Shown here in pieces: positions 1 through 9,065 of a stretch of DNA of 63,287 nt; the stretch's first letter is position 1; each line of letters starts with the position of its first letter. The stretch is taken from positions 1 through 63,287 of the forward strand of contig JALHOC010000010.1 in the NCBI GenBank assembly GCA_022843225.1. The letters are read 5' to 3'. Position numbers and translations under genes: made by a program. The notes below the pieces were generated by a model. The model was not told the origin of the DNA and did not search any database. It saw only the letters and a list, made by a program, of their open reading frames with translations. Source of the stretch: Hyphomonadaceae bacterium (GTDB lineage: Bacteria; Pseudomonadota; Alphaproteobacteria; Caulobacterales; Aquidulcibacteraceae).

Positions 1-372
<372 letters not shown>

Positions 373-696
373 TTGACCTCTGACTAATCGAGACCGAAAT
401 CTCGATGCCGTATTGGCGTATGCGTATTTTAAGTAACGGGAACCGACGCACATTTCGGGGTCTTGCGACCCCAATCTGTAAGTCAGTTATTAGTTCCAGA
501 AAACGCATACCGTCAGTTGTCGCTTGGTCCGCGATTGCTCGCTCGCCCGCAGCACGCCGCCGCCTGCGTTTCCCTTCTCTCAAACCACAATGTCAAAGAG
601 CGCCATTCAGGGACGTGTCCCCGAACCCGCCCACGCAAAGCCGAAGCCCGTCGCGTGCGGGCCGAAACCAATTCCAGGTCCCGGCGGAAGGCGCGG
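373..696 (-). other. 16S rRNA leader (non-coding)
   Basis: This gene-free stretch between the 16S 5' end and the candidate promoter is the expected transcribed rrn leader. It contains small hairpins, including a 6-bp stem at 457-472 (GGGGTC, TTGC loop, GACCCC) and a 5-bp stem near 389-405. I see no convincing protein gene on either strand; open frames here lack ribosome-binding sites and any recognisable product. From 726 to 915 there is only AT-richer upstream DNA and the end of the CBS gene. Confidence 0.6.
585..602 (-). promoter_or_regulatory. rrn boxA antitermination site
   Basis: On the minus strand the sequence reads CGCTCTTTGACATTGT. This closely matches the rrn boxA element (TGCTCTTTAACA in E. 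coli; a TTTGACATTGT variant is usual in alphaproteobacteria) bound by NusB/NusE. It lies about 210 nt upstream of the 16S start, in the right orientation and downstream of the candidate promoter. Confidence 0.6.
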
Positions 697-725
697 TTTC
701 TATGCGCGCGCCTTATCCATGTCAA
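697..725 (-). promoter_or_regulatory. Candidate rrn promoter (-35/-10)
   Basis: On the minus strand a perfect TTGACA (positions 720-725) is followed after exactly 17 nt by TAGAAA (697-702). The DNA upstream of the -35 is relatively AT-rich, as expected for an UP element. The position, ~320 nt upstream of the 16S gene and upstream of boxA, fits the rRNA operon promoter. The transcription start would be near 690. Confidence 0.5.
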
Positions 726-915
726 CGACCTTTTCGCGCAAAATTCGCATTTCTTCACCAAGGCAAAAACCTAAGTAAAATCAATACGATTTGCGCAATC
801 CCAGCAGCAAAGCCAGTCCTGGCCGCGTTTGGGGACCGCAACAATTGTTTAACTTAACGATTCGCGCGCCAGGATCAAGCGTTTCCCGAGGCTCGCCTGG
901 CGCGACGGAATGCCA

Positions 916-1347
916 TCAATGTGTCGCGATATAGGCCTGCATGGCGGCGGCCTCGGCTTCCACGGCCGCGATCCTGTGCTTCACCAAATCGCCGATCGAA
1001 ACGATCCCGATCAACTTGCCGTCGCCGATCACCGGCAGATGCCGCACTCGCCGGTCGGTCATGCGGCCCAGGCCGTCATCCACCGTTTCGTCCAAACGCG
1101 CCGTGAACACGTCGCGGGTCATGACCGCGCTGACCGGGTCAGTCAGGGCTTCAGCGCCCCTGCGCGCCACCTCGCGAATGATGTCGCGTTCAGACAAAAC
1201 CCCGCGAATAGCGCCTTTCTCGTCCAGCACGACAAGCGCGCCAACCTTGCGATCGTTTAGCTCGCGCGCGGCCTGCTCCAATGTCGCTTCGGCAGACAAA
1301 ATGTGCACGGCCGCGCCCTTTTCGCGAAGGACATGCGCGATCAACAT
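916..1347 (-). CDS. CBS-domain protein
   Basis: A 143-residue protein made of two CBS motifs (roughly residues 8-65 and 75-130), which pair into a Bateman module that usually binds adenine nucleotides. The motifs GVLSERDIIR and VSIGDLVK close the two repeats, as is typical of stand-alone alphaproteobacterial CBS proteins. I start at the ATG at 1347 because GGAGGAAAA sits just upstream; an in-frame start further out at 1461 would add a tail absent from the family and overlap the divergent gene. No catalytic domain is attached, so a regulatory or energy-sensing role is inferred. Confidence 0.9.
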   Translation of the reverse strand: MLIAHVLREKGAAVHILSAEATLEQAARELNDRKVGALVVLDEKGAIRGVLSERDIIREVARRGAEALTDPVSAVMTRDVFTARLDETVDDGLGRMTDRRVRHLPVIGDGKLIGIVSIGDLVKHRIAAVEAEAAAMQAYIATH

Positions 1348-1459
1348 GGGTTTTCCTCCCTGGATCACCTCGTTTTCGAGAGCATGCGCCCGCGCTCGCG
1401 CCGCTTCAAGAGCGAACACCTTCCTTGCCGTTCGCCCAATTGGCTCTAGGCTCCCACTC

Positions 1460-2536
1460 ATGGCGGCTTATAAAGAACGCGTCACCCAAGACCTCGATCG
1501 CTGGATCGCGGCCGGACACGTCAACGCCAACAAGCGCGACGCGATACTGGCGTCGATCCCCGATGCGCGCCGGCTGGATGCGGCAACGGCGCTCGCGTTG
1601 GTCGGCGGCATCCTGTTCGGGATCGCGGTGATTGCGTTCGTGGCGGCCAATTGGGATGGCTTCTCCCGTACAACCCGCTTCGCGACCATTCTCTTGGCGT
1701 TCCTGGGGTTTGCCGCGGGCGGCGCCTGGGCGGCGCACAAGGCGCGTCCGATCTTGTGCAACATCCTCTTGACGATCGCAGCTTTGGTGTTCGCCGCAGG
1801 CATCGGGCTCACCGGCCAGATCTACGATATCGCCGGCGATCCCAAGGCCGCGTCCTACATGGCGGGCGTCGCAGCCTTGGCGCTGGCGCTTGCTGGGCGC
1901 TCGACAGGGGCGGCCAGCGTTGGCCTCATTTTCATCGCACTGGGCGATTTCACCGATAGGCAATGGTTTTCGGGGCTCGATTCCGATGCGCCCTGGATGC
2001 TCGTCGCTGCGCCTGTCGGGGCGTTTCTCGCTTTGCGCTGGGGGTCGGCGGCGCTGGCGCACGTATCGGCGCTGGCGATCCTCTATTGCTTCGGCTGGTT
2101 CGCGGCGCGCTTCGATACAACCGAAGCGGCCGTGTTCCTGTTCCTATCGATCATTCTCGGAGGGATGGCAGCAGGCGCGCGTTGGCTTCACGGACAAGGC
2201 CGCTCCTTCGCCGGCATCTTTTACGGCTGGTTTGCCTGGGGCGCGATCGCGCTCTTTGCCATCGCCGGCTATTTGCCGTGGTTTGGCGCGGAAAGCGGCA
2301 ATGGCGGCATCGCGCACCGTTTGGTTTGGCTTGCGGCGTCAAGCGGCTTGATCGCGCTTGGTCGGCTTGATCGGCACATGCTCGTGACCACAATCGGGGG
2401 TTTGAGTTTGATCTGTGCGATCTACGCCCTGCTCACCGATCTTGGCCTTGATCTGATGGCGGCGGCGGGCGTGTTCCTCGTATGCGCTCTGGCAGCGTTG
2501 GTCGCGGGCTTGGCGTTGCGGCGGAAACCGACATGA
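1460..2536 (+). CDS. DUF2157 multi-spanning membrane protein
   Basis: A 358-residue protein. The N-terminal ~45 residues are soluble (WIAAGHVNANKRDAI type) and lead into a series of about ten hydrophobic segments. The N-terminal block with FVAANWDGFSR matches the DUF2157 family of predicted inner-membrane proteins. Its function is unknown. It overlaps the next gene by 4 nt (ATGA), and this pairing of DUF2157 with a GDYXXLXY protein is recurrent in proteobacteria. The two are probably translationally coupled and may work as a membrane complex. Confidence 0.85.
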   Translation: MAAYKERVTQDLDRWIAAGHVNANKRDAILASIPDARRLDAATALALVGGILFGIAVIAFVAANWDGFSRTTRFATILLAFLGFAAGGAWAAHKARPILCNILLTIAALVFAAGIGLTGQIYDIAGDPKAASYMAGVAALALALAGRSTGAASVGLIFIALGDFTDRQWFSGLDSDAPWMLVAAPVGAFLALRWGSAALAHVSALAILYCFGWFAARFDTTEAAVFLFLSIILGGMAAGARWLHGQGRSFAGIFYGWFAWGAIALFAIAGYLPWFGAESGNGGIAHRLVWLAASSGLIALGRLDRHMLVTTIGGLSLICAIYALLTDLGLDLMAAAGVFLVCALAALVAGLALRRKPT

Positions 2537-3144
2537 AATTCACCGCACCCTTTCGCATTCTAGCGGTCGCACTTGTGTGCGTCGCCACGCTGATCACGCT
2601 TGTCATCAACGAAAGCCGCGCGCGCGCCGCAGGGACCGAAGTGATGCTGGCCATCGAGGCGGTCGATCCGCGCTCGCTGCTGAGCGGGCATTATGTGATC
2701 GTGGGGCTCGTTTCATCTCTGCCGCCCGAACAAGACTGCAATGGCGCGCCCGCGACCGTTGACCCAAGCGAGTTGCCGAGCGCCGAAGATCGCTGGCTCG
2801 CGCTGCGCCCTGACGGCGAGGCTCATCGCCTAGCGGGGGCCGCGCCCACCCGGGAAGAAGCGCTCAGCTACGGTCCTATCGTGACCTTAGGCACGGCATT
2901 CTGCAACCCACGTATTCTCGACGAGAAAGGCGCGGTGCTTCAGCCGGCGAATGAACGCCTCGATATCGGCATCGATCGCTTCCACATCAATCAAACCGAA
3001 GCCGAGCGCATCGAACGCGTGCTACGCGAAGCGCAGCCGGGCCAAGGCCACGCGTTCGCGATTGTCTCTATCGGGCGCGATGGCCGCGCGCGCTTGATTG
3101 GGCTTCAGATCAATGGCGAGCGCCTGGAGCTAAGCTGGAACTAA
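2533..3144 (+). CDS. GDYXXLXY-type membrane-anchored protein
   Basis: A 203-residue protein with one N-terminal membrane segment (about residues 8-26) and an extracytoplasmic domain. It fits the GDYXXLXY family usually encoded just after DUF2157. The signature is degenerate here: the region after DPRSLLS reads GHYVIVGL, so the Asp and the final Tyr of the family motif are replaced. A single Cys pair (CNG and FCN regions) could form a disulfide. It starts inside the stop of the upstream gene and ends in a 4-nt tail-to-tail overlap with the rhomboid gene. No biochemical role is known to me. Confidence 0.8.
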   Translation: MKFTAPFRILAVALVCVATLITLVINESRARAAGTEVMLAIEAVDPRSLLSGHYVIVGLVSSLPPEQDCNGAPATVDPSELPSAEDRWLALRPDGEAHRLAGAAPTREEALSYGPIVTLGTAFCNPRILDEKGAVLQPANERLDIGIDRFHINQTEAERIERVLREAQPGQGHAFAIVSIGRDGRARLIGLQINGERLELSWN

Positions 3145-3761
3145 CCCCAGGGCCCGTGACGTTTTAGGCGCGGCGCGAACACAAAGTAGGCCAGCGCGCC
3201 CGCTACAAAGCCGCCGAGATGGGCCTCCCACGCAATTGGCAGCGGCAGGAACGCCATCAACACGACATTGATCGCGAGAAAGCTAAGCATCGCATTGCGG
3301 ATTTGCGGGTCTTGTAGCGCCGCGCGCGGGCTTGGCCTGATGGACAAAAAATACGCCCCGAAGAGTCCGCAAATCGCGCCCGACGCACCTACCGCGCCGA
3401 CTTGAGACATTGGGTGGATCAGGACAAACGCGATCGCTCCGCCGAGAGCGGAAATGAAGAATAGCGCCAGAAACTTGAAATCGCCAATGCGAGCCGCCAC
3501 AAACGGCGCCGCTTGCAGATAGGCCAAACCATTCATCAGCAAATGCAAGACGCCGTAGTGAAAGAAGACGTGCCCAAACAAGGGCGCGAGCGCATCGGCG
3601 CCGTTCGCATATGCTTCGGGTGACGCCGGATTGAGCCGTGCAGGCACGATGCTGAAGCGATCAAAGAGCGCTGCATGCGCGTCAGGATCGTACTGCCCCG
3701 TCAGCAGGAAAGCGGCCGCGATCAGAGCGCCTAGCCCTATCACTACCGGCGAAGGCCTCAT
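3141..3761 (-). CDS. Rhomboid-family intramembrane serine protease
   Basis: A 206-residue protein with about six membrane segments, the minimal rhomboid fold. The catalytic serine is visible in GASGA (Ser127) and the catalytic histidine in AHLGGF (His181). The HxxxN motif of the second segment (His73, Asn77) forms the oxyanion site. It should cleave single-pass membrane substrates within the inner membrane; the substrates are unknown. It lies 16 nt downstream of cysE, probably as the last gene of a Nudix-cysE-rhomboid operon. Confidence 0.92.
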   Translation of the reverse strand: MRPSPVVIGLGALIAAAFLLTGQYDPDAHAALFDRFSIVPARLNPASPEAYANGADALAPLFGHVFFHYGVLHLLMNGLAYLQAAPFVAARIGDFKFLALFFISALGGAIAFVLIHPMSQVGAVGASGAICGLFGAYFLSIRPSPRAALQDPQIRNAMLSFLAINVVLMAFLPLPIAWEAHLGGFVAGALAYFVFAPRLKRHGPWG

Positions 3762-3777
3762 GTGGGGATGCGGCCGC

Positions 3778-4620
3778 TCAGATGCCGCCGCCTTCCGCCT
3801 GTTCGCCGTGGGTCTCGAACATCTGGTTCATTTCCGCCGCCGGCACCTTGCCTTTGAAGCACGGGCCCCCCACGGGCTTGGCCGGTACGCCCGCCACAGT
3901 GCAGCGCGCGCCTACATCCTCCAACACGACCGAGCCCGCTGCGATGCGCGCATCCTCGCCGATTTCGATATTGCCGAGCACCTTTGCGCCGGCGCCGATC
4001 ATCACGCCGCGACGGATTTTTGGATGGCGATCGCCCCCCTGCTTGCCGGTGCCGCCGAGCGTCACCGAGTGCAACATGGAAACGTCATCCTCCACCACCG
4101 CTGTCTCGCCGATGACGATGCCGTGCGCGTGATCTATGAACACGCCCGCGCCTATCCGCGCGGCAGGGTGAATATCGACCGAGAACAGCTCGGAGACCCG
4201 GCTCTGCAGATGGTAGGCGAGGATTTCGCGCTCCTGCCCCCAGAGCCAATGCGCGATGCGATAGGCCTGCAATCCGCCATAGCCCTTGAAGTAGAGGAAG
4301 GGCTGCAAATAGGTGCGGCACGCCGGATCGCGCTCGCGCACGACGCGCATGTCGCGCGCGGCCTGGGCGGCGATCGAAGGATCGGTGAGGTAGGCCTCTT
4401 GAATCACCTCGCGCACTTGCAGCGCCGAGAGATCGCCATGCCCCAGTTTTTGCGCTAAGTGATAGGAGAGCGCGTCCTCGATCTTGTCATGGTGGAGGAT
4501 CGAAGCGTGCAAATAGGACGCCAGCAACGGCTCCTCGGCCGCAGCCTGCATGGCCTCGACGCGCAATTGCGCCCAGACGCCGCCGGAGGCTTCAAACACG
4601 CGGGGTTGAGTTTCGGCCAT
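3778..4620 (-). CDS. cysE: Serine O-acetyltransferase
   Basis: A 280-residue protein with the CysE architecture: an N-terminal helical domain (about residues 10-145) followed by a left-handed beta-helix of hexapeptide repeats (about 150-255). Family motifs include FIDHAHGIVIGETAVV with its catalytic His, and SVTLGGTGKQGGDRHPKI. It acetylates L-serine with acetyl-CoA, the first step of cysteine synthesis, and is normally feedback-inhibited by cysteine. It starts 3 nt after the stop of the upstream Nudix gene, so it is probably co-transcribed with it. Confidence 0.95.
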   Translation of the reverse strand: MAETQPRVFEASGGVWAQLRVEAMQAAAEEPLLASYLHASILHHDKIEDALSYHLAQKLGHGDLSALQVREVIQEAYLTDPSIAAQAARDMRVVRERDPACRTYLQPFLYFKGYGGLQAYRIAHWLWGQEREILAYHLQSRVSELFSVDIHPAARIGAGVFIDHAHGIVIGETAVVEDDVSMLHSVTLGGTGKQGGDRHPKIRRGVMIGAGAKVLGNIEIGEDARIAAGSVVLEDVGARCTVAGVPAKPVGGPCFKGKVPAAEMNQMFETHGEQAEGGGI

Positions 4621-4623
4621 TGG

Positions 4624-5229
4624 TCAGTCTCCGGGCCGCAGCATCGCCTGCGCCAGGGCTTCGGGCAAGCGACCCGTCACCGCCATGTGGTGGGCGCGCA
4701 GCACCGCCGCAACAGTCATGGCGTCGCGTATGCGCCCGTCAGCGACACGCGCGAGCACATCGGTAAACGCGGCCGTTCTCCGGCGTAGGACTTCGGTGGG
4801 CTCAGGGTTCGCCTGCCCCAACTCAAGGTCGGTCGCGAAGAAGATGACCGCGCGTTCATCGGTGAGGGAGTTGGACAGATCGAGCTCCAGAATTGGCTCC
4901 AACCGCCCAGCACTGAGCCCTGTCTCTTCCGCGAGTTCCCGCAGCGCGCACGCCCGCGCATCCTCTTCGGGTTCGGCGCCGCCTTCGGGTATTTCCCAGG
5001 AATAGCGCCCCAGCGGAAAGCGCCATTGCCCGACCAAATGCACGCGCCCGTCAGGTTCAATTGGCAGCACGCCGACCGCCAATCTGCGGATCCGGATGAC
5101 CGTGTACTCACCGTCAGCGCCATCGGGGCGGATGACATCGTGCTTGTGGAGGCGGAACCAATCGTTTTCGAACGGCGTGCTGACACTCTTGACGCGCCAC
5201 GGGTCGCCATCTTCTTCCCAATCGCTCAT
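4624..5229 (-). CDS. Nudix hydrolase (ADP-ribose pyrophosphatase-like)
   Basis: A 201-residue protein with a perfect Nudix box at residues 83-105 (G-x5-E-x7-RELAEETGL). The surrounding pattern (VGQWRFPLGRYSWEIPEGG) resembles the ADP-ribose pyrophosphatase/NudF-type group, which hydrolyses nucleoside-diphosphate-X compounds with Mg2+. The ATG at 5229 begins MSDWEEDGDPW, which is typical of the family. A longer in-frame extension to 5388 would overlap the divergent nitroreductase gene. It leads the Nudix-cysE-rhomboid operon. Confidence 0.88.
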   Translation of the reverse strand: MSDWEEDGDPWRVKSVSTPFENDWFRLHKHDVIRPDGADGEYTVIRIRRLAVGVLPIEPDGRVHLVGQWRFPLGRYSWEIPEGGAEPEEDARACALRELAEETGLSAGRLEPILELDLSNSLTDERAVIFFATDLELGQANPEPTEVLRRRTAAFTDVLARVADGRIRDAMTVAAVLRAHHMAVTGRLPEALAQAMLRPGD

Positions 5230-5276
5230 GATTTGAGTCTGTATCGAGCGGCGCGCATTCGCGCCATGGAGTTCCG

Positions 5277-5891
5277 ATGCCCCTGTCCGCCGCCGACATC
5301 CCGCCTGAACCCGCCGAGAACGATCCGTGCGTCGCCGTGCTTGAAAGCGCGCAGACCTTGGCGCTCTTAGCAAAGCGGCGCTCAACAAAGGTCATTCATT
5401 TTCGCGAGCCTGGCCCCACAGGCGCAGACCTCGACGCCGTGCTGCGCCTCGCCGCGCGCGTGCCCGACCATGGGAAGCTCGGGCCCTGGCGTTTCGTCGT
5501 GATCGAGGGGGAAGGCCGCGCCCGCGCCGGCGAGGCGCTGGCCAGCGTCAGCGCCGACTCAGCGAGCGCAGAGATCGCGCGCAATACGTTTCTGCGCGCC
5601 CCAGTTTGCGTCATGGTGATCTCGACCGCGCAGCCGCACGCGAAAATTCCCGAGTGGGAGCAGCACCTCTCCGCGGGCGCGGTGTGCTATGCGTTGCTGC
5701 TCGCCGCGCACGCCATGGGGCATGGCGGATGCTGGCTGACGGGTTGGCCGGTGTATGACGTCCGCGCATGCGCCGCCTTGGGCTTGGCCAGCCACGAGCG
5801 CATCGCCGGCTTCATACATCTCGGCACGCCAACCGAAGCGCCAACCGAGCGCGTCCGCGCGGATTGGCGCGAACGCGTGTCGCGCTTTTAG
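5277..5891 (+). CDS. Nitroreductase-family flavoprotein (YdjA-like)
   Basis: A 204-residue FMN-dependent oxidoreductase of the small nitroreductase class. The FMN phosphate-binding RRS motif (KRRST) and the PDHGKLGPWRFVVI block are the hallmarks of the YdjA subgroup, and the GHGGCWLTGWP segment lies at the conserved flavin-contacting position. The substrate is unknown; family members reduce nitroaromatics and quinones with NAD(P)H in vitro. It is divergent from the Nudix gene and meets the next gene tail-to-tail with a 4-nt overlap. Confidence 0.9.
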   Translation: MPLSAADIPPEPAENDPCVAVLESAQTLALLAKRRSTKVIHFREPGPTGADLDAVLRLAARVPDHGKLGPWRFVVIEGEGRARAGEALASVSADSASAEIARNTFLRAPVCVMVISTAQPHAKIPEWEQHLSAGAVCYALLLAAHAMGHGGCWLTGWPVYDVRACAALGLASHERIAGFIHLGTPTEAPTERVRADWRERVSRF

Positions 5892-6673
5892 CCCGGCTTG
5901 CGAAACCGCATCATGAATTGATCGGTGCGGCCGCGAATGGCGGGATTAAAGACGTTGGTGAGGCGATCGTCGGCGGGATTGCGCAGCACCTCGCTCTCGC
6001 CATCGAACACAAAGCCTGCCGCTTCGACCTCGGCGCGCACCAAGGCTTGATCAATGCGATGCGTCGCGGCCTCGGCATCGGTTTCGAGCGCAAGTCCAGC
6101 AGGGCCTGAGTGATCGATAACAATGTAAAGCCCACCGGGCTTGAGAGCTGCGAAGGCGCTCGCATTCATCGCGGCGCGATCGCCGAGATTGTAGGCGGTC
6201 AGCGCCATGTCGTGATAATTCTGCGCCGTGAACACGACATCGAGCGGCTCGGGGAACGCCAACGCATCGTAGGGCGTACGCGCCATCGTCGCGTTTGCAT
6301 ATTGCGCAGCGACCGCAAGGATCGGCGTCTCGAACTCGCCCGCAACACCATCGGGACGGATCACGGGATAGACGCGCCCCGCCTCGCCCACCGCCGCCGC
6401 GATTAGGCGCGTGAAGTACCCGCCGCCCGGCAAAATATCGGCCACCTTATCGCCCGGCTCGATGCGCGCGAAGGCGAGCGTCTCCGCCGGATGGCGGTTG
6501 GCGTCGCGCTCGCGATCCTCGACTGGGCGGCGCGCGTCCGCCACGGCGGCCACGATGTGCACGGCGTCCGGGCTCACCTCCGCAACGGCGGGCACTTCTG
6601 GCGCGGCAGCTTGTTGCGGGCTGCACGCCGCGAGCGACACAATTGCGAGCGCGGCGAAGGCTAAGCGTTTCAT
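5888..6673 (-). CDS. Exported methyltransferase-like lipoprotein (COG4798 type)
   Basis: A 261-residue protein whose start at 6673 is set by GGAGGA upstream. The N-terminus is a lipoprotein signal (KR, a hydrophobic stretch, lipobox LAAC with Cys17). The mature part has a class I SAM-methyltransferase-like motif I (DILPGGGYFTR, about residues 79-89), a later PGGLYIVIDH strand and an ARPP-region DR-rich segment. This matches the 'predicted methyltransferase' group COG4798. SAM is not expected outside the cytoplasm, so catalysis in the periplasm is doubtful and its real role is unknown. Confidence 0.85.
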   Translation of the reverse strand: MKRLAFAALAIVSLAACSPQQAAAPEVPAVAEVSPDAVHIVAAVADARRPVEDRERDANRHPAETLAFARIEPGDKVADILPGGGYFTRLIAAAVGEAGRVYPVIRPDGVAGEFETPILAVAAQYANATMARTPYDALAFPEPLDVVFTAQNYHDMALTAYNLGDRAAMNASAFAALKPGGLYIVIDHSGPAGLALETDAEAATHRIDQALVRAEVEAAGFVFDGESEVLRNPADDRLTNVFNPAIRGRTDQFMMRFRKPG

Positions 6674-6753
6674 GAGGAATCCTCCCCCTCCACCAATAGC
6701 GCGGCGAATCAGAATGCACATCCCAAACGCGACGAACCGCCGATGGAGAGCAC

Positions 6754-8124
6754 CTATCGCCCGCGCTTCAGCGCAACTGGCGGCGGCGTCAGCTCCAATT
6801 GCTCGGGCGGGGCAAGCGGGCGCGGCGCGGCTTCGATCTGCGCAGGCGCGGGAATTTCGACGCCAGCGTCAGCAGCGCCCAATTCCTTGAATTTGCGGGC
6901 CGTCACCATCACGCGGGTATCGAGCGAACCAACGAGATCGTTATAGCGCGAGACGCTGTCGCCAATCGCCTTGCCGACGCGGCCCACATGCTCGCCCATC
7001 ACCGCGAGACGCTCATAGAGCTGGCGGCCCAGCGCGGCGATTTCCTGCGCGTTCTTGGCGCTTTGCTCCTGGCGCCAGCCAAACGCGATGATACGGGCGA
7101 GCGCCACCATGCCCGATGGCCCCGCGATAATGATCTTGTTGGAGAACGCATCGTCTTGCAGCGCGTGATCACGTTCATAGGCTTCGTGCACCAGATTATC
7201 GCCCGGCACGTACATGACCACGAAATCGACGGTCTCTGTGTTCGGCAAATGCTTCCAATATTCCTTGGAGGCCAGCGCCTTCATGTGATTGCGCAGCTCG
7301 GAAGCGTGCTTCTTCAACAGCAGCTCACGCGCGGCCTCATCTGGCGCTTCGATCGCATCCAGAAACGCTGAGAACGCCACTTTGGAATCCACAACGACGC
7401 TACGTCCGCCCGGCATCCGGATCACGAGGTCGGGGCGCAATTTGCCGGCATCGCCGTCGACGGTGGTTTGCTCCTCGAAATCCACGCGCGGCGCTAGCCC
7501 GCCCATCTCCAAGGCGTTGCGCAAGCTGTGCTCTCCCCAACGACCGCGCGCTTTGGGGCTTTGGCGCAGCGCATGCACGAGCTTGCCTGTGACGTTCTGG
7601 GTTTCCTTCAATGTATCGCCAATAGCGCGCATCTGCTCGCCGAGCGCGGCTTTGTCCTGTGTGCGCGATTTCTCCAGCGCCTCGACCTGGGCCGCGAGTT
7701 TCGTCAACGCTTCTTGCGCCGGCGTGATCACGTCCTTGACGCCGGTGGCGGAGGCGGCCTTGTGCTTTTCGAAGCTCTCATTCGCGAGCGCCAAGAAGCT
7801 TTGGCGGTTGGCTTCGAGCGCCTGCGTCGCCAACGCCACGAATTGGCTCTCCAACGCCTTCGATTGCTCTTCTGCCGCAGCCTGGCGCGCCGCAGCCGCG
7901 CCCCGCTCCGCCGCCAGCTCCGCGCCCAGGCGGCCCGCTTCCGCGCGCAGGGTTTCGCACTCGGCCACGGCGCGGTCGCGCTCGGCGCGGATCATGTCCA
8001 CCCCCTCGAAGCGCGCCTTGGCGGTCGCGGCGGCCTCCTGGGCCTGCGCGGCGCGGTAGGCGAACCAGGCGGCGACGCCGATCGCGGCAAAGGCCAAGAG
8101 CAAGTAGGGGATCGATTCGGTCAT
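6754..8124 (-). CDS. rmuC: DNA recombination protein RmuC
   Basis: A 456-residue protein with an N-terminal membrane anchor (residues 5-22), a long Ala/Glu-rich coiled coil (about 25-175) and the RmuC nuclease-like core (about 185-400). Recognisable blocks are KGRWGEHSLRNALEMGGL-like sequence and VDSKVAFSAFLDA. RmuC proteins limit inversions and recombination between short inverted repeats; the core is distantly related to restriction endonucleases. The C-terminal ~45 residues are Pro-rich. It is monocistronic by spacing. Confidence 0.94.
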   Translation of the reverse strand: MTESIPYLLLAFAAIGVAAWFAYRAAQAQEAAATAKARFEGVDMIRAERDRAVAECETLRAEAGRLGAELAAERGAAAARQAAAEEQSKALESQFVALATQALEANRQSFLALANESFEKHKAASATGVKDVITPAQEALTKLAAQVEALEKSRTQDKAALGEQMRAIGDTLKETQNVTGKLVHALRQSPKARGRWGEHSLRNALEMGGLAPRVDFEEQTTVDGDAGKLRPDLVIRMPGGRSVVVDSKVAFSAFLDAIEAPDEAARELLLKKHASELRNHMKALASKEYWKHLPNTETVDFVVMYVPGDNLVHEAYERDHALQDDAFSNKIIIAGPSGMVALARIIAFGWRQEQSAKNAQEIAALGRQLYERLAVMGEHVGRVGKAIGDSVSRYNDLVGSLDTRVMVTARKFKELGAADAGVEIPAPAQIEAAPRPLAPPEQLELTPPPVALKRGR

Positions 8125-8235
8125 GGCGCGAGATTAGCAGGGCTTGGCGGCGACTTCGCGGCCCGCCGGCCCCGACGGTAGCGCGTTGATCTGGCGCAAT
8201 GGTGATCTTGGCCGGACGGCGCTAGGTTTCCGCCT

Positions 8236-8436
8236 ATGGATATCTTCGCCTATCTGATCCCCGCCGCTTTGGTCGGCGTCTTCCTGGTGCTGTGCTTTGG
8301 CATCTACGCCATGTTCCGTGGCGGAGATTTTGGCCGGTCGTGGTCTAACAAAGCGATGCGCATGCGGGTCGTGGTTCAATTTGTAGCCATCTTGATCCTA
8401 GTTGCGGCGATGTGGGCAAAGCAGCATTACGGCTAG
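8236..8436 (+). CDS. HIG1-type twin-transmembrane small protein
   Basis: A 66-residue protein with two hydrophobic segments (about residues 5-25 and 45-61) separated by a basic loop. The loop carries the RxRVVVQ pattern (MRMRVVVQF) of the HIG1 (hypoxia-induced gene 1) domain. Alphaproteobacterial members are annotated as twin transmembrane proteins; the mitochondrial relatives bind respiratory supercomplexes, so a role in respiratory-chain assembly is inferred. It lies 56 nt upstream of the cobalamin adenosyltransferase gene, a neighbourhood I associate with this lineage. Confidence 0.8.
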   Translation: MDIFAYLIPAALVGVFLVLCFGIYAMFRGGDFGRSWSNKAMRMRVVVQFVAILILVAAMWAKQHYG

Positions 8437-8492
8437 GCAAGCGCACGCAGCAGACGTGTGAGCGGTTTTGCGTTCGCGTGCGCGGAGGAGAC

Positions 8493-9065
8493 ATGGTTCG
8501 CATCGATAAAATCGTCACCAAGGCCGGAGACGGCGGCAAGACGCGCCTCGCTACCGGAGAGCCTGTCTCAAAAGCCAGCGCACGCGTGGAAGCGTACGGC
8601 GCGGTCGACGAAGCCAATTCCGCCATCGGCGTGGCGCGCCTGCACGCCGCGAGCGACGTCACGCTCGATGCGATCCTAGAGCGTGCGCAGAACGATCTCT
8701 TCGACCTAGGCGCCGATCTTGCGACGCCCGACAACGGCCAAAAGCTCAGCTACGAGCCGCTGCGCGTGGTTGAAGCGCAAGTGCTGCGGCTCGAAACCGA
8801 GATCGAGACGATGAACGAAAAGCTCTCGCCGCTGACCTCCTTCATCCTGCCCGGCGGCTCGCCAGCTGCGGCGCACCTGCATGTCGCACGCGCGATTATG
8901 CGCCGCGCCGAGCGCGCCATCGTGGGGTTGGCCGAGGTCGAGAAGGTTTCTCCCGAGGCGATCAAGTTCGCGAACCGCATGTCTGACTTGCTGTTCGTCG
9001 CCGCGCGCTGGGCCAATGATCAGGGCCGCGCCGACGTGCTGTGGACGCCGGGCGCGAACCGCTAG
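8493..9065 (+). CDS. Corrinoid adenosyltransferase, PduO type
   Basis: A 190-residue protein with the PduO-type ATP-binding start KAGDGGKTRLATGE, the EAYGAVDEANSAIG helix and the RRAERAIVGL motif with its conserved Arg pair. It transfers the 5'-deoxyadenosyl group of ATP to cob(I)alamin or cob(I)yrinic acid a,c-diamide to make the coenzyme B12 form. The start at 8493 follows GGAGGAG by 2-3 nt; an upstream in-frame ATG at 8412 overlaps the preceding gene and lacks family similarity. It is tail-to-tail with phaB (4-nt overlap). Confidence 0.93.
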   Translation: MVRIDKIVTKAGDGGKTRLATGEPVSKASARVEAYGAVDEANSAIGVARLHAASDVTLDAILERAQNDLFDLGADLATPDNGQKLSYEPLRVVEAQVLRLETEIETMNEKLSPLTSFILPGGSPAAAHLHVARAIMRRAERAIVGLAEVEKVSPEAIKFANRMSDLLFVAARWANDQGRADVLWTPGANR

